Notes: generated from the sequence alone by a model not told the origin. A stretch of 64,000 nt of DNA from Cryptomeria japonica (GCF_030272615.1 NC_081415.1:370695809-370759808), one strand, 5' to 3'; shown: positions 34,641 to 47,072, numbered from the stretch's first letter. Made by a program: numbers and translations.

Positions 34641-35035
34641 GTCTACCACAAGTAGAAGGCATCAATGAAAACAAAGTTATTTGTGCTTACCTTTATGTTT
34701 CATCTTGAATAATTACAAGTTAAATTTTTGTACCCTTAAGGCAAATCCCTTTGAATAGTCGTGATGTATGCTTTATGTTGTATTTTAAATTCAATGCATC
34801 CTGATTATAAAAACTAATCATATGTATATTTTTTTTCTAGGTCTCTCAGAGTAGACTTGGCCTCAATGACTACTATTGTTTGTGCATACTTTATGTTGTA
34901 TTTTAAATTCAATGCATCCTCATTATAAAAACTAATCATATGTATTTTTTTTTTCAGGTCTCTTAGAGTAGACTTGGCCTCAATGACTACTATTGTTTGT
35001 GCATACTTTATGTTCTATTTTGAGATATATAAATC
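34641..35035 (+). repeat. Tandem units with splice-acceptor-like starts
   Basis: Units starting GTCTCTCAGAGTAGACTTGG occur at 34841 and 34958 (117 bp apart), with a more diverged first unit at 34641 (GTCTACCACAAGTAGAAGGC). Each is preceded by a T-rich tract and CAG or TAG (TTTTTTTTCAG), like a 3' splice site. They lie directly downstream of the transposase stop. Confidence 0.8.
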
Positions 35036-35557
35036 CTTATTATTATAATTTAAATAGACTGTTTATTTTATTTTAAATAGGTTTTCTTGATTACATTTTG
35101 TGTAATATACATAAATGAGAGACTATTGGTCAAATTCTAATCAAGTTCTATTCAATATATTTATTTTGATACTTTTCTAGATTATCATCATTAATATTGT
35201 AATGGTAATTATATATTTGATTATATATTTTGCTTATCTATGATGATTAATACTTTTTAATTTAGAATATGTTATAATTATAAGATATGTTTCGATACTT
35301 AGTTCATGATGTACACCTTTAGTTTATCTAATCACAAGAACTATTTAAATAAAATTCCAAAAATAAAATTACAAGTCCACATAATCCATATAAAGTTATT
35401 TAAGCACAACTTCCATAAATAAAATTTCAATTCCACATAATATATAAAGTATGCATAAAATATATATGATCTAATGTGCACAAAATATAATTTCACATAA
35501 TTTCAAGTCCACATAATATCTAATGTGCACAAAATATATAAAGTATGCACATAATAT

Positions 35558-35878
35558 ATATGATCTAATCCTATTATGCAACTATCCATATATATAAAGT
35601 ATATGCACGTGTAAACAGATGTGTAAAGTCCATTAAAAAGTACATATCAGAGCCAAATAAACAGTAAAATTTCAAGTCCACATAATCCATATAATATCTA
35701 ATCCATGTATATATATGGATGGTAACATGATGAACTCCACATAATATCTAATGTGCACAAAATATATATGATCTAATCCTATTATGCAACTATCCATATA
35801 TATAAAGTATGTGCACGTGTAAACAAATGTGTAAAGTCCATAAAAAAGTACATATCAGAGCCAAATAAATAGTAAAAT
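35558..35878. repeat. Direct duplication of about 206 bp
   Basis: The block from ATATGATCTAATCCTATTAT through GAGCCAAATAAACAGTAAAAT at 35558-35671 recurs at 35764-35877 with a handful of changes. Shorter pieces (CAAGTCCACATAATCCATAT) recur through 35340-35880. It sits between the 3' ends of the two convergent genes. Confidence 0.8.
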
Positions 35879-35884
35879 CTAAGT

Positions 35885-37751
35885 GCTATCATCAATAACA
35901 TCTCATGGTCTCTTGTCCTTGGGACGTGGTCCAGATCCACCCATCTCATGTTGTACAAGGAAAAAATAATATTAAAATACTTGAAATTAACTATTAAAAG
36001 AATCATTTATCAAATATAGTTGGAATTCATAAATTAAGTTACAAACTTACCATATGCTCATCAGATCCTCTAGCAGTATCTTGTGCAGTATCAACACCAA
36101 ATTTAGTGCTAGTTAACTCCTGTACAAGGTCAAATTCAAAGTGTCCAATTAAATCTTAAATTAAGAGTCAAAATAAGATCAAATTAAGTATTACATATTA
36201 ATACCTCAAAGGATGTCAATGTGCGTTCAAATTGGCTCTGATAAAAATTATGAGGATAACCTATCCTAATAGTAGTGTCCACCTACAAACATGCATTTAA
36301 TGAAATCATATTTAGTGAACATATATATGTGTACTAAATAATTTCAAGTTAAGTTACAATATTGTAAGAGTTCATATTTAATTTATGAATTCTAAGATAC
36401 ATACCATAGATGGTGTCATAGTAGTCAGACCCTCTTCTCAATGTGATGTAGAGGGTCCCTCGTGACCTAAATCCTGGAGAAAGAAGCATTCAATATATCA
36501 ACATGAAAATTTATATAGTATACGATGATAACATATTAACTTAAAAAGACAATACAATGTCTAGATAGAAATTTATACTATACCCCATAAGGTGTGTCGA
36601 GTTGTGTTCCAGTAGATGCAATATTGACTCTAATATTAGGTGTAGTCCTTATCTACATAAACCAAATTTATTTAATGAAGTATTAGATTGTATAAAAAAA
36701 AGGCATGCACTTAATTTATACCTATATTTAATGAAGTATTTAAAGATTGACATGTACATGTATATATATTTATACCTGGTCAAGATGATCATCCGAGCAA
36801 AGAAAATCCATATATGATGTCATCATACTATCATCTGTTGCATCATGCTCAGGTGGAACTAAAGCAGATCCTGCATCAGCAGTAGGACCTACACACATCT
36901 CATGACAACTCGAACACATATGTTGCATCCATTGAGGAGCGGATGCCATGTGAGCAGCTTGCTCACTCAGGTTACCTGTGAGGGAAGTCAAAGCATCTAA
37001 CGGCGAAATGAATGATGTATTTTGGACATCTGCAGGAATCAATGGAGCAACAAGTGGAACTATGGGTGGATCTGGTAGGGGATTATTACTTTGTGCCCCT
37101 AATCTATGTTGTGGCAATCCATGACCAACACCTTGGAATGACTTAATGTCAAAATAATTTGGGTTTTGGTTCATTACAAACTCACAATATAATTTCTTCA
37201 AAAAATAAAAAGGGACCTCATAATTACGATGTGGTGGATAATCAAAAACCATCCACCATCTATCCCAAAAGTGCCTAGCCATTTCTGGATGCACACACCA
37301 CCTAATTGAAATTCTTTTTTGGTTAGGTTGCATTGGTTCTCTTGTTTTGGGGTTAGTAGAATATATATATATATAAATGAGCTTTGGTTATTTTGAGATC
37401 AATGATTTGCCTATAAGTTAAACCATCGGCATAAAAATCACGCAACTCTTGTCGTCGTCTATGAAATTGATCTAATTGAGAATCAACAGATCTAACTGAC
37501 TCGACAACAGTTTGCATTGATTTTGCAAACTCTAGAAGATGGGGTGGTGTGATTGGCTCATTTTGGATAGCAATAATATTTTGTTCAATCACTTATAGGT
37601 TTTCATTAATTCATTCTCTTAAATGAATTTCGTCCAATCTAGGGGGTGGAGGTGGTGGTGGTGGTGGTTGTGGAGGAGGAGGAGGAGGAGGAGGAGGGGG
37701 TTGCGGTGGGGGATTTTCACCTAATAGTTCATAGATGTCAAAGACATCCAT
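35885..37751 (-). pseudogene. Copy B facing gene: Pro-rich, spliced, unrecognised product
   Basis: The likely start ATG is at 37749-37751 (MDVFDIYELLGEN), followed at once by a polyproline run broken by Gln. The frame passes two stops (near 37620) into PPHLLEFAKSMQTVVESVRS and QLDQFHRRRQELRDF. A frameshift in a TA run near 37365 leads to the 36770-37333 block with WCVHPEMARHFWDRWWMVFD, FLKKLYCEFVMNQNP and a Pro/Ser/Met-rich tail ending SDDHLDQ. Downstream short exon-like blocks with AG/GT borders follow near 36650-36590 (IRTTPNIRVNIASTGTQ), 36490-36410, 36290-36210 and 36125-36057. The last ends MGGSGPRPKDKRP and TGA near 35905. By analogy with two-gene transposons it may be a DNA-binding partner of the transposase; no direct support. 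Confidence 0.5.
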
Positions 37752-39440
37752 GATAACAAAGAGCTCCTGCATATATAAAGATATACATGAATTATATACA
37801 ACTCTATGTCAAAGAAGAATCTATTTTAGTTTTTTTTTAAACTTATAAATAGTAACATATCTATGTTATTGAATGAGATACACATGAAATATAATATAAT
37901 ATTGAACTTAGAAAAATATGCATGTACATACTATTGTTCAAATCTTTAAATATAAAATTTGCGCACAAACTTAATAAAAACTTTCAATGAAACTTCATAA
38001 ATCTATTATATATTCAATTTAATGCATTCATTTATTGTAAAATGCATCAACTATTAGAATTAATATAAAATATTTCATACATAAGATCAATAAATAAGTG
38101 GGAAATAAGATGATCCTCCTTAGTGTAAGTATATATAAGGATTGATGATAAGTGCTTAAAATAAGATATTGAAATGTAAGATCATTACGCTCTATAAACC
38201 AAGATATGATCATAAGATCATGCAAGATTTAATAGCAATACAAGATCATCATGTGAGGCACAATCATATGATACTAAGATGCAAAAATGCGTGATCAAAT
38301 AGTGATAATCTATTATATCTCTAAAATAATAGGCATGACAATAAAGGATTGTAAATAGCATGTTTTTAGTAACTAGACATAAGAGTAAGAGATCATATAG
38401 ACCTAATTACCACTGTACCTAGATATAATTATATATAAATGGAAGGATATACAAAAATGATCTAAAGTGATAAATTGCCCAATGTATGAACATAAGATAA
38501 TACTTTAAGAAAATAGATTAACCAATATACAAACATAAGATAATGCTTTAATAAGATTAAAAAAAATACTATATGAACATACATGTGAAGCAAATAGTCT
38601 TGAAGATCATAAGATAGAACAAAGATTAAAGTATAAGACATAAATCATTATGGGAAATTAGTAGTTACTAATAAAGATTAGATAATGTAAAAAATAGGAG
38701 ATAAAACATATGAAGTAAAAGTAGGATTAAAAAGGGAAATCAAGTGAGAAAATATTAAACATGCCCTACAAGTGGGGTAATAGAATATGAAGTAAACATA
38801 AAAGATTAAATTGTGTGATATCTAGTGGTTTCTCTTTTATGTTATGTGTCACCTCAATGTGTACATTCACTTTGTTGGTGCATCATTATTTTCTTGCATT
38901 TAGCTAACTATTGTATTGCATATTTGCACCTAGAGGATAGGATAAGATTACTTGGGTAGATTTCTACCTAGGTAGGCTCACATGTTCAACTCATACTCCA
39001 TACTTTGGTAGAGATGTGGATATATGTTACTCATCTTCTAATTTTTGTTGTAAGAGTTCTCTGTAAATAGGATTTTATATATTAGAATTTTCCTAAAACA
39101 TGTCTCAAAATGATTAAAACACTTGAATCAGGGTCAAAAACTAGGAATGTGAGATACATGATATGGATGATGACAAGGATGGTTGAGAATAAAGAGAATT
39201 TGAATGGATTATGGTATACTCCTAAGTGTAGGGTAATTTTTTTAAAAAAATTATACATGATGACAAGGTACTTGTCCAAGGTGTCATAAGAATGGTTTTC
39301 ACCCATGAATAAAAAAATTATGTTTATTTTTCTCTCTTTTTTAATTTTTATGCAAGACCAAATCCTTTAGGTGTGGATATGTTAAATGATACACAGGATA
39401 TTTATAAGTTTTTAAAAATCCTAGCCAAAAAATATAGGAC
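37752..39440. other. Upstream AT-rich region of copy B facing gene
   Basis: No coding frame or repeat unit that I can support. Contains many short ATAAGAT-type phrases. It lies between the facing-gene start and the palindromic minisatellite, so it would hold that gene's promoter. Confidence 0.4.
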
Positions 39441-39449
39441 ACTGGAACA

Positions 39450-40170
39450 TGGACCTATTATGCAATGTCATGCAATAATAAGACTTATTATGTCGTCATG
39501 GCATAATAGGTCCTATTATGAAATGTCATGATATAATAGGTGGACTATTATGCAATGATATTATTATGGACCTATTATGCTGGCATAATAGGTGGACTAT
39601 TATGCAATGTCATGGCATAATAGGACCTATTATGCCATGATGGCATAATAGGTCCTATTATGCCATGACATGATATAATAGGACCAACTATGGACCTATT
39701 ATGCAATGTCATGGAATAATAGGACCTATTATGCCATCATGGCATAATAGGTCCATAATGGGTCATATCATACTAAGTAAACATGTCGAATTAGCATAGT
39801 TTCAGTGTTGCAGATGAATTAGATGACGAAGTTGGCAATTCGAGAAAATCATGTCATGTTGTGGCTTAATAGGTCCTATTATGGACCTGTTATGCCATGA
39901 TGGCATAATAGGTGGACTATTATACAATGTCATGGCATAATAGGACCTATTATGCCATGATGGCATAATAGGTCCTATTATGCCATGACATGATATAATA
40001 GGACCAACTATGGACCCATTATGCAATGTCATGGCATAATAGGACATATTATGGCATCATGGCATAATGTGTCCTATTATGCCATGTCATGGCATAGTGT
40101 GTCCATAATTGGTCATTTTATACCATCACATGACATAACATGACCATAATAGGACCTTTATGCCATGACA
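39450..40170. repeat. Palindromic minisatellite (CCTATTATGCC / GGCATAATAGG)
   Basis: An array of CCTATTATGCCATGATGGCA-type units and their inverted forms GGCATAATAGGTCCTATTAT. Almost every unit is itself a near-perfect palindrome, so either strand can fold into short hairpins. A central interruption at 39780-39860 has unrelated sequence. Units drift toward the right end (CATAGTGTGTCC, CATAACATGACC). Confidence 0.92.
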
Positions 40171-40706
40171 TGGCATAAACCTAAGCCTAAACTTTGATAT
40201 CTAAAATTTGAAGAGTAATGTTAATTACTTTTAAGGTTATACTAATAGTGGTAGCTTTTGTATTGCCTAATGAGGATTAAGAACAATTTTGGTTCATATG
40301 ATCGGTTTTGTTTCAATTTCCTTTTCATTTTTGTTTTTGTTTCGATTTCCTTTTCGTTTTTGTTTTTGTTTTTGTTTCAATTTCATTTTCGTTTTGATGT
40401 TTCTGAGATATCTAATTTGATATTTTGTTTTGTTAACTATCTAGGTTCGGTTTTGACTTGTAAATTTGTTGATTAGGGTTTAGGGTTAACTGTTGAAGAA
40501 TATTTCAGATCAAAATCAAGAATTTACAAATATAAAAAACAAATTTATTTATAGGCTACTTTAAAAAAAAATTAAAATAATACCAAAAAAATCTAAATAA
40601 TACACAAAAAATAGGAAAAATATACAAGAAAATTACAAAACATGAAAATAGATGATTGAATGTGTACCTGGGATAGTGGTGGAGGCTTGAAATGGAATCC
40701 ACAACA

Positions 40707-40899
40707 CGGGGGCCCATTTTTAATCTCATGTTCACAATTCACTGTCACAGTAAAAATGAAAAAATTCGCCCAAAAAAAGGGTAAAATACAATTTACAAAT
40801 GGGGGCCCGTTTATTTTAGCTTCGGGCCCCCATCACCTTTCGGCTCGGGAGCCCGAAGCATAAACGGGCCCCCGTTTTTTGAAAATGGGGGCCCATTTT
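40707..40899. repeat. Copy B right subterminal repeats (GGGGGCCC type)
   Basis: Five copies in both orientations: CGGGGGCCCATTTT at 40707, GGGGGCCCGTTT at 40801, CGGGCCCCCAT at 40823, AAACGGGCCCCCGTTTTTT at 40862 and ATGGGGGCCCATTTT at 40885. They match the class of repeats at 31211-31314. This GC-rich patch in an AT-rich setting marks the likely right end of copy B. Confidence 0.65.
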
Positions 40900-40925
40900 G
40901 AGGAGCGCGTTTTCCAACACGCAGA

Positions 40926-43900
40926 CTTCCGCGAATTTGTGACTCATTATCTTGCACTTGCCCTCATATTATATTATTTATATTATTTTATGGATTGTGT
41001 TTTAGAGATCTTATATTATTTAGAATTTATATTATGTGGTAATTATTAATTTATATTTATTTGTGGGAGATGTTAATTAGTAATTGATTTTAAATTTCTA
41101 TTTCATTTATTTGATTTGAGTAATCTCTTGTTTGAATTGCGTGTTGCTAATTTGGTACTCAATGCAAGAGGAAAGATTAGTTTTGCATTCGAATGTGATT
41201 TGGGAAGGAATGGAGATTGGTTTGGGGTAATTTTGAAGGTTGTTTTTGGGGGTGATTTTAAAAAACTTTGGATTCTTGAGAAGGGTTTTTCAATTTGCAT
41301 GTATTTTGAAGTGAATTTTGATGAGGATTTGAGAGGAGAATTCATGAAGATTTGTAAGGGGGTTTTGAGGATTTTATTTTGAGGCATAGTTGTATTTTTA
41401 ATTGCATTTTGGAGGCTTTCTAATTTGTGTTGAGTTATTGCTCGTGTGGGGGTTTGCTCATTCTTCATTCTCATAGTCCATTTTGCTTCAATTTCTAGGT
41501 TGGATTCTTATGCTCGTTTGATTTTATGAATTGAAATGAGTTTTATCTTTGAAAACATAGCATTCTTTGTTTCGTTGATGTCATGTTTTCATTTTGGAAA
41601 GATATTTATTATTGTTGTTAGATTTATTGTTTATTGGAATAAGTGTTCTCTATATTGCTTAATTCTGGATTGTTTTTAGTTTTTTTCTTCCTAAAGTTTT
41701 GTTTTTCATCTTGGTGTGATAAAATTACATTTATGAGTATGAAACTCACCCCTCTCAAATGGGTTTGAATCATTTTTTGCAAATTTAATTGTCTGTTTGT
41801 CGAGATTTGAGCCCAAAGTTGACCCCAGGACCTAGTCTTGCTTCTATCACAAAAGAGTAGAAATAGAGTGTAAATGCATCCATTTATGTTGCATATGCGC
41901 CATTTTATGGTTGATAAGAGCTTAAAGAAGTTGTAAAAGTGCAGTTTCACAAAACAGATGAGCAGTTTCATAGTTTTTGGTTTACAGGTTTGGTTTTGGA
42001 CCCCATTTGATTCCAGTTGACTTCCAGAGGCTTGTTGGGGGTTTGTTCTCAATTGTTTCAGTTTGGGGGGTTTTTAAGGTTTGATTTGTGTTGGTTTCAT
42101 GATTTATCATGTTTTATTATACTTGGTTGTTTAGTTATTCAATTGCATTGCCTTGGAAGTGTCTTGATTGGTATACCCGATTGGAAAGAATAAGAAGGCT
42201 TTAAGTTTGTATACGATTCAATTTTGAGCTAATTTATGTATGGATATTTGGATTTGGATTGGTGATCGTAGTCCCAATCCCATGCTTTGGTTATTATTAA
42301 TTAGTGGTTGTGTATATGTTGTCGATTCAGGATTTAACCTTTTTCTTGATTGGGGTCTTATGGAAGTTCTAATTCAATTTACAAGATCTTTACTTGTGAG
42401 ATGAGGTTGTGTTGAATCATTATATGTTCCATGGATGTTATGAGGTTGTTGTGATCCTCTTTGTTGTATCCATAGGCTAGTGGTGTCTAGGTGCAAGCTA
42501 GGGGGAGTGGCTCTCAAGTGGGTGTCGGGGCCCTAAAGTGGCTATCAGGGTATCTCATCGAGAGTTGGATTAATCAAGTGATAAAATTAAATTAAATGAA
42601 TTAAGGGATGGGAATAACACACATAAATAAGATAATTGTTGGTTCCCCACTCATGGTCTGGAGTGCTCATTTAGACTGAAGATGAGATTGGGAAGGCTTA
42701 TATGGCATATCGAACTTCCTTGCCTCCACGGAAGGATTGTTTGGTTCCGCATGTGCAAACAAATGGGCGTCAAGGTCTGGAGTTTGGAAAGGGTCAGACC
42801 ACCAAGGAAACTCATGTTGATTCCATTTGATGATACTATTCCTTAGTTGTAGTCTAGTACCCTATCCTATGTGGAGTTGTGGAAGCCTCTGGAGATCCGG
42901 TGTCATATGGTGTTTTAGTACTTATGTATGCCTTTTCCTTGTGTATATGTGTATTCCCTTGGATGTATAGGTGTCAACCTAGGTCAAGTGTGTGCGTGGG
43001 GGGGGAGGGGTGGCTTATGTCATTCTTCAAAGCACTGGGGGTGGACCTTTTTGGTTCCACATGGTCTGGTGGTTGATGTCTTATTCAATTGGGAAATCTG
43101 GTGGTTTGTTCATGAGCATGGTGAATGGTTCTTCTTCTCTTCAATTCCAGTGCTATGGTTTAAGATGCATATGTATTCTCTTATGTATATAAAAGATTCA
43201 TCTATGTACTTTGTAATTGATATCACTTATATGAAAAATATACTGGATGGTCCACTCATTGTAGAGATTGGTATAATTTTGTAATGTAAATTATGCATAG
43301 GATGTAAGATGTAATGTAATGGTGATATCATATGTTTAATCAATGTGGTGTTGGTACCGGCTATATTTTAGGAATGGACAGATTCATTATGGTTACAAGA
43401 TTTAATATCATAGGAACATTTGGTATTGGTGTTTAAAATGAATATAGGATCTTAGAAGTGCTATAATCTAATATTTCATGGTTATATTTCTATGTTTTAA
43501 ATTAGTACTTTCTTATGCTATGTTTTTTGACAAGTCCTTAGTTTTAGTAGGGAATGTTTCATGTATCTATATAGTTGTTGCTTTATCAGTAATGATGTTA
43601 GGATAGCTTCGAGGATGTAAGTTAGATGTTATGAGTTTATATCCGCTTGTGCATTAGTGTTTTTAATCATATTCATTTAAGTGTATGAATTTCCTTTAAA
43701 TTTAATGTCATGTTGTCTTTAAAATAAAATAAAAATCTCTCAAATGTTTAGTTGGTTGGTTAGTGTTTTCTTACAATTCCCTCTAACATGCCAATAGACC
43801 CCTTCAATCCTTGAAATGATGCAATATTATAATTTTCAGATCACATTAAACATCTTGGTTGCTTTTCATGTTTCAAATAAAATCCAACTCTTGAGAAAAT

Positions 43901-45597
43901 TGAGGATTTAGCCTTACCACACTCCACAATGTTCTCTTGAAGTTAAACCCTACACCAAAAAATGCAAAAAGTTAACATGAAAATAAAAAAATAGTGATAT
44001 ATGATTGTCATGAACCTCAATGCTCTTACATCACAAACTTATTGGTTTGTCATCTCCTTCCAAAACAATTGACCACCTGTTAAATTCTAGCATTTCGTCT
44101 CGTCATTTTTAACTTGGCAATAACTTTTGTCATCTCTACATGAAACGACACATTCTCACTAACCCTCATCACTTCTCTACAAGTGACAATATCTCTACTT
44201 GAATTTGGCTTTTTATATTTTGAAGGTGTGATTTTTACTTAAATCTTGCAATAGCACATGACCAACCAGTCACACCTACACACTCCATGTGAATAACATT
44301 ATGTTAATGATATAACATATAGCTTGAATATAATGTTATCACTTTGACATGTGTATGTGTGGTGCAATTCAATCAACCAATGATTTTTTAGTCAATCATA
44401 TGATTCTTCCATTCATTTTCAAACATCACATAAATCATCATATACACTGAATATTAAATTATTATAAATTTATAGTATTTCAATATATTAAAAATTGGAG
44501 AATAAAATATGCATGTTTCCAAACAAAAAAAAACATTCAAACTTTATCTCCACAAATATCATATGGTAAGTTCTAGCATTTGGTACTACAATAATACAAT
44601 TGAACTATAAACCCAAGAATTTTAACATAGCTCAAATCTTGAATGGTGTGAATGGTGGAACAAAATATAAGAGCATGTAAGGATTTGAATGTGTACAAAT
44701 ATTTTATTTCTGGATTTAGATTTTCAACATAACAAAACCTGTCAAATGTAGGATGTAAATTTAACAAACAGAAAATATTGTAACACTAAATCACTTGATA
44801 CCTTTTGTAAATGATCATTCTTGTACATTCCTCTAGAATAAAGGTAGTAGCAATTAATACTTAATGGTACTGTTCACACATTATTGAAAAGAATTTATAT
44901 CTTTAGTTGGTTTTTTACAACATAATTTAACAATATAGGTAATATGAAAAATGCTTAAATGTCTAACATGAACACTAATTCACTTGATACCTTTGTAAAT
45001 GAACATATTTCACTTGATATCTTTTGCAAATGATTATGTGCACGTCTTGTACATTACTCTAGAATAAGTGTTGGCACAAATGGTATAAATGTCTGCATGA
45101 ACAACGTTATTTGTAATCATATAAATGTGGTTGATAACATTATGTTAATTATAATGCTCATTTCCTTGACCAAATAATCATATCCCTTCTATTACCATTG
45201 AATTAATTCAAACTATCTATTAAATTTGAATTCCAAAAAATAATAATTGCTGACTTTCAATTAAATTTGAATTCAAATAAATATATCCACTCTATTAACC
45301 TTGAATTAAAACCTTGAATTAATTCATTCATACCATCTGTTAAATTTGAATTCTTAAAAAATAATGTCTGCTAACTTCTTAAATTAAATATTTAAATTTG
45401 ATTCACATAAACAGTCAAAATTATTTAATATTAAAATAAACTTATTTTCATAAACCAGACTGAAAGTCTGCAAACAAAAATTTGAAATTCTTATGTAAAT
45501 GTTTTTTTTATCTCATAAAACATAACAAGACATGCACAGATTCAATAAAACAATAAATTCACTGCAATACAAGAACACAAATTCATATGATCTTAAA
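40926..45597. other. Unassigned sequence
   Basis: No domain-bearing frame is found. An open frame of 123 codons at 41474-41103 (minus) overlaps one of 88 codons on the other strand, and neither has a recognisable signature. The stretch 42470-43100 is less AT-rich, with phrases such as GGTCTGGAGT repeated (42656, 42774) and could be part of an old LTR. I could not find a partner. 43300-45590 is AT-rich with no structure seen. Confidence 0.35.
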
Positions 45598-46062
45598 TTA
45601 ACTTACTCCAAACCAATATTTTAAATGATTTGATTTTTTTATTATATTCTGATGATACAAAGCCTTGAAGAACTTATATAAAGGAGAGAACGAATGAGAT
45701 GATGTAACTTTGAGATTCAATTTAATGAATTTTACAATAACCAAAGCCACCAACATAAAGGGTGGCTCAAAAATTCTGCATCTGTAAAAAAGTCGTTCAA
45801 ATACCATTAAATACAACAATTTGCGTACATGTAAAATTGATCTCATCAAATAAATTCCAACAATAAATGAGGAATTAATTGATGCTAAGAGCGTAGAGAA
45901 ATATAGATGATTCAAAACATGCTTTTGAAGCAGAGGTCTGAGTGGTTGGTAGCGAGTCTTTCCATGGAGATGGGTAGCGCGTGAAAGCAATAAAGGCACC
46001 CTCTGGCTCCCGACACCACTTCTTAAATGCTCCACCTGTCTCCCTTTACTCCCCTGCCCCAC
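45598..46062 (-). CDS. Open frame of 154 codons, doubtful
   Basis: An uninterrupted frame starting MGQGSKGRQVEHLRSGVGSQ, with a hydrophobic middle (SSFIVGIYLMRSILHV, FMLVALVIVKFIKL). The first 50 codons come from a locally GC-richer segment, the rest from AT-rich DNA. No homologous family is recognised and no neighbour supports it. It may be a first exon running into intron, or chance. Confidence 0.15.
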   Translation of the reverse strand: MGQGSKGRQVEHLRSGVGSQRVPLLLSRATHLHGKTRYQPLRPLLQKHVLNHLYFSTLLASINSSFIVGIYLMRSILHVRKLLYLMVFERLFYRCRIFEPPFMLVALVIVKFIKLNLKVTSSHSFSPLYKFFKALYHQNIIKKSNHLKYWFGVS

Positions 46063-47072
46063 CTTTCTTCTTCTGCTATCAATTCCCCAACCCTAAAACC
46101 CTGCAATAATCATATAAAAAGCTTAAGTCCAGATAATCTCATACTGATGCATTTTCTCTGCCCCACCTTCAAGATGTTACATATCAATTCAATACACCAC
46201 TAAGACTATCTGATCATGGTCAGCACTTCTCACCTTGTAGAAGATGCCATATCCATTATTGCAAGCACTGAATCTGCAATGAATATGCAGTGCAGTCCAG
46301 TGCTTATCGATTCCTCCATTAATCAGAAACAAATGAAAAGAGAAGAGAATAAATTGTAACAGGCTAGTTAAACGGCGACCATGAGTGGAGCACGTCTAGT
46401 GCGATATTGGCACGGCTCAAACAGACAGCAAAATTATGATATGTCATAATAAAGTTGTCTGGTTGAACCGCTCCAACATCTCAAGACCGCCCAAAACTTA
46501 ATTCTCACGGACATAAAAGAAACAGTAATTATATTACTCATTTGTCATAAATTAAAAAAAAAAAACCAAAAAAGACAACCTGACAGCTCAATGATGACTT
46601 TCCTGCAATCAACGGAACAGTAATTATGCATACCCATTTGCCCGAAATACCCAAAAAAAACTGTAATATAGCCCAAGATTGAATTGTCTACAACCAACAT
46701 AACAGAAACAATATTCCTATCTACCCATTTTGGTTCAGATACAACAAAATCAAATAAAGACAGTCCAAAACTAAATTCTCTATGCCCATCATCTCATAGA
46801 AACTATAATCTCTTCTATTTATTTAAAGTCGGAAGAAATATATCCTAAAATGAAGTGGAATGTACCGAGGATAAGTGAGTGCTGTGGATATAATGGTCCG
46901 AGTCTGATTAAAGAAAAAACTCAGAGTTTTTAATTACCAGAATAATATTCAATACAAGATAGTTCTAACACATTTAAAACATCAACACTAACTCTATGAA
47001 ACATCCAAATCATTGACTCACTTAACATCTAAAAAACATACCAGAGCATTAAAACGCCAGTCCAGTGTAAGC

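Larger units (their letters stand above)
31180..40925. mobile_element. Two-gene DNA transposon, copy B
   Basis: Candidate class II element of about 9.7 kb, better preserved than copy A. The left flank has GGGGGCTCGTT/GGGGCCCTCGTT repeats (31211-31314). It is followed by the transposase-like gene on the plus strand (31492-34514), tandem repeats (34641-35880), the facing Pro-rich gene on the minus strand (37751 to about 35885), an AT-rich stretch, a palindromic minisatellite (39450-40170) and GGGGGCCC repeats at the right (40707-40899). GTTGTGGATTC near 31189 has an inverted counterpart (GAATCCACAAC) near 40695-40705, but I could not define full terminal inverted repeats or a target duplication. 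Boundaries are approximate. Confidence 0.55.

Noticed and set aside
35885-37751. Calling the facing gene a Myb/SANT partner as in PIF/Harbinger
   Set aside because: The aromatic block does not show the three-helix Trp spacing of a Myb domain clearly enough.
41103-41474. 123-codon minus-strand frame and an 88-codon plus-strand frame
   Set aside because: They overlap on opposite strands, and no signature or neighbour supports either.
45598-46062. Idea of a host membrane protein gene from the 154-codon frame
   Set aside because: No family, no splice or transcript evidence; kept only as a low-confidence open frame.
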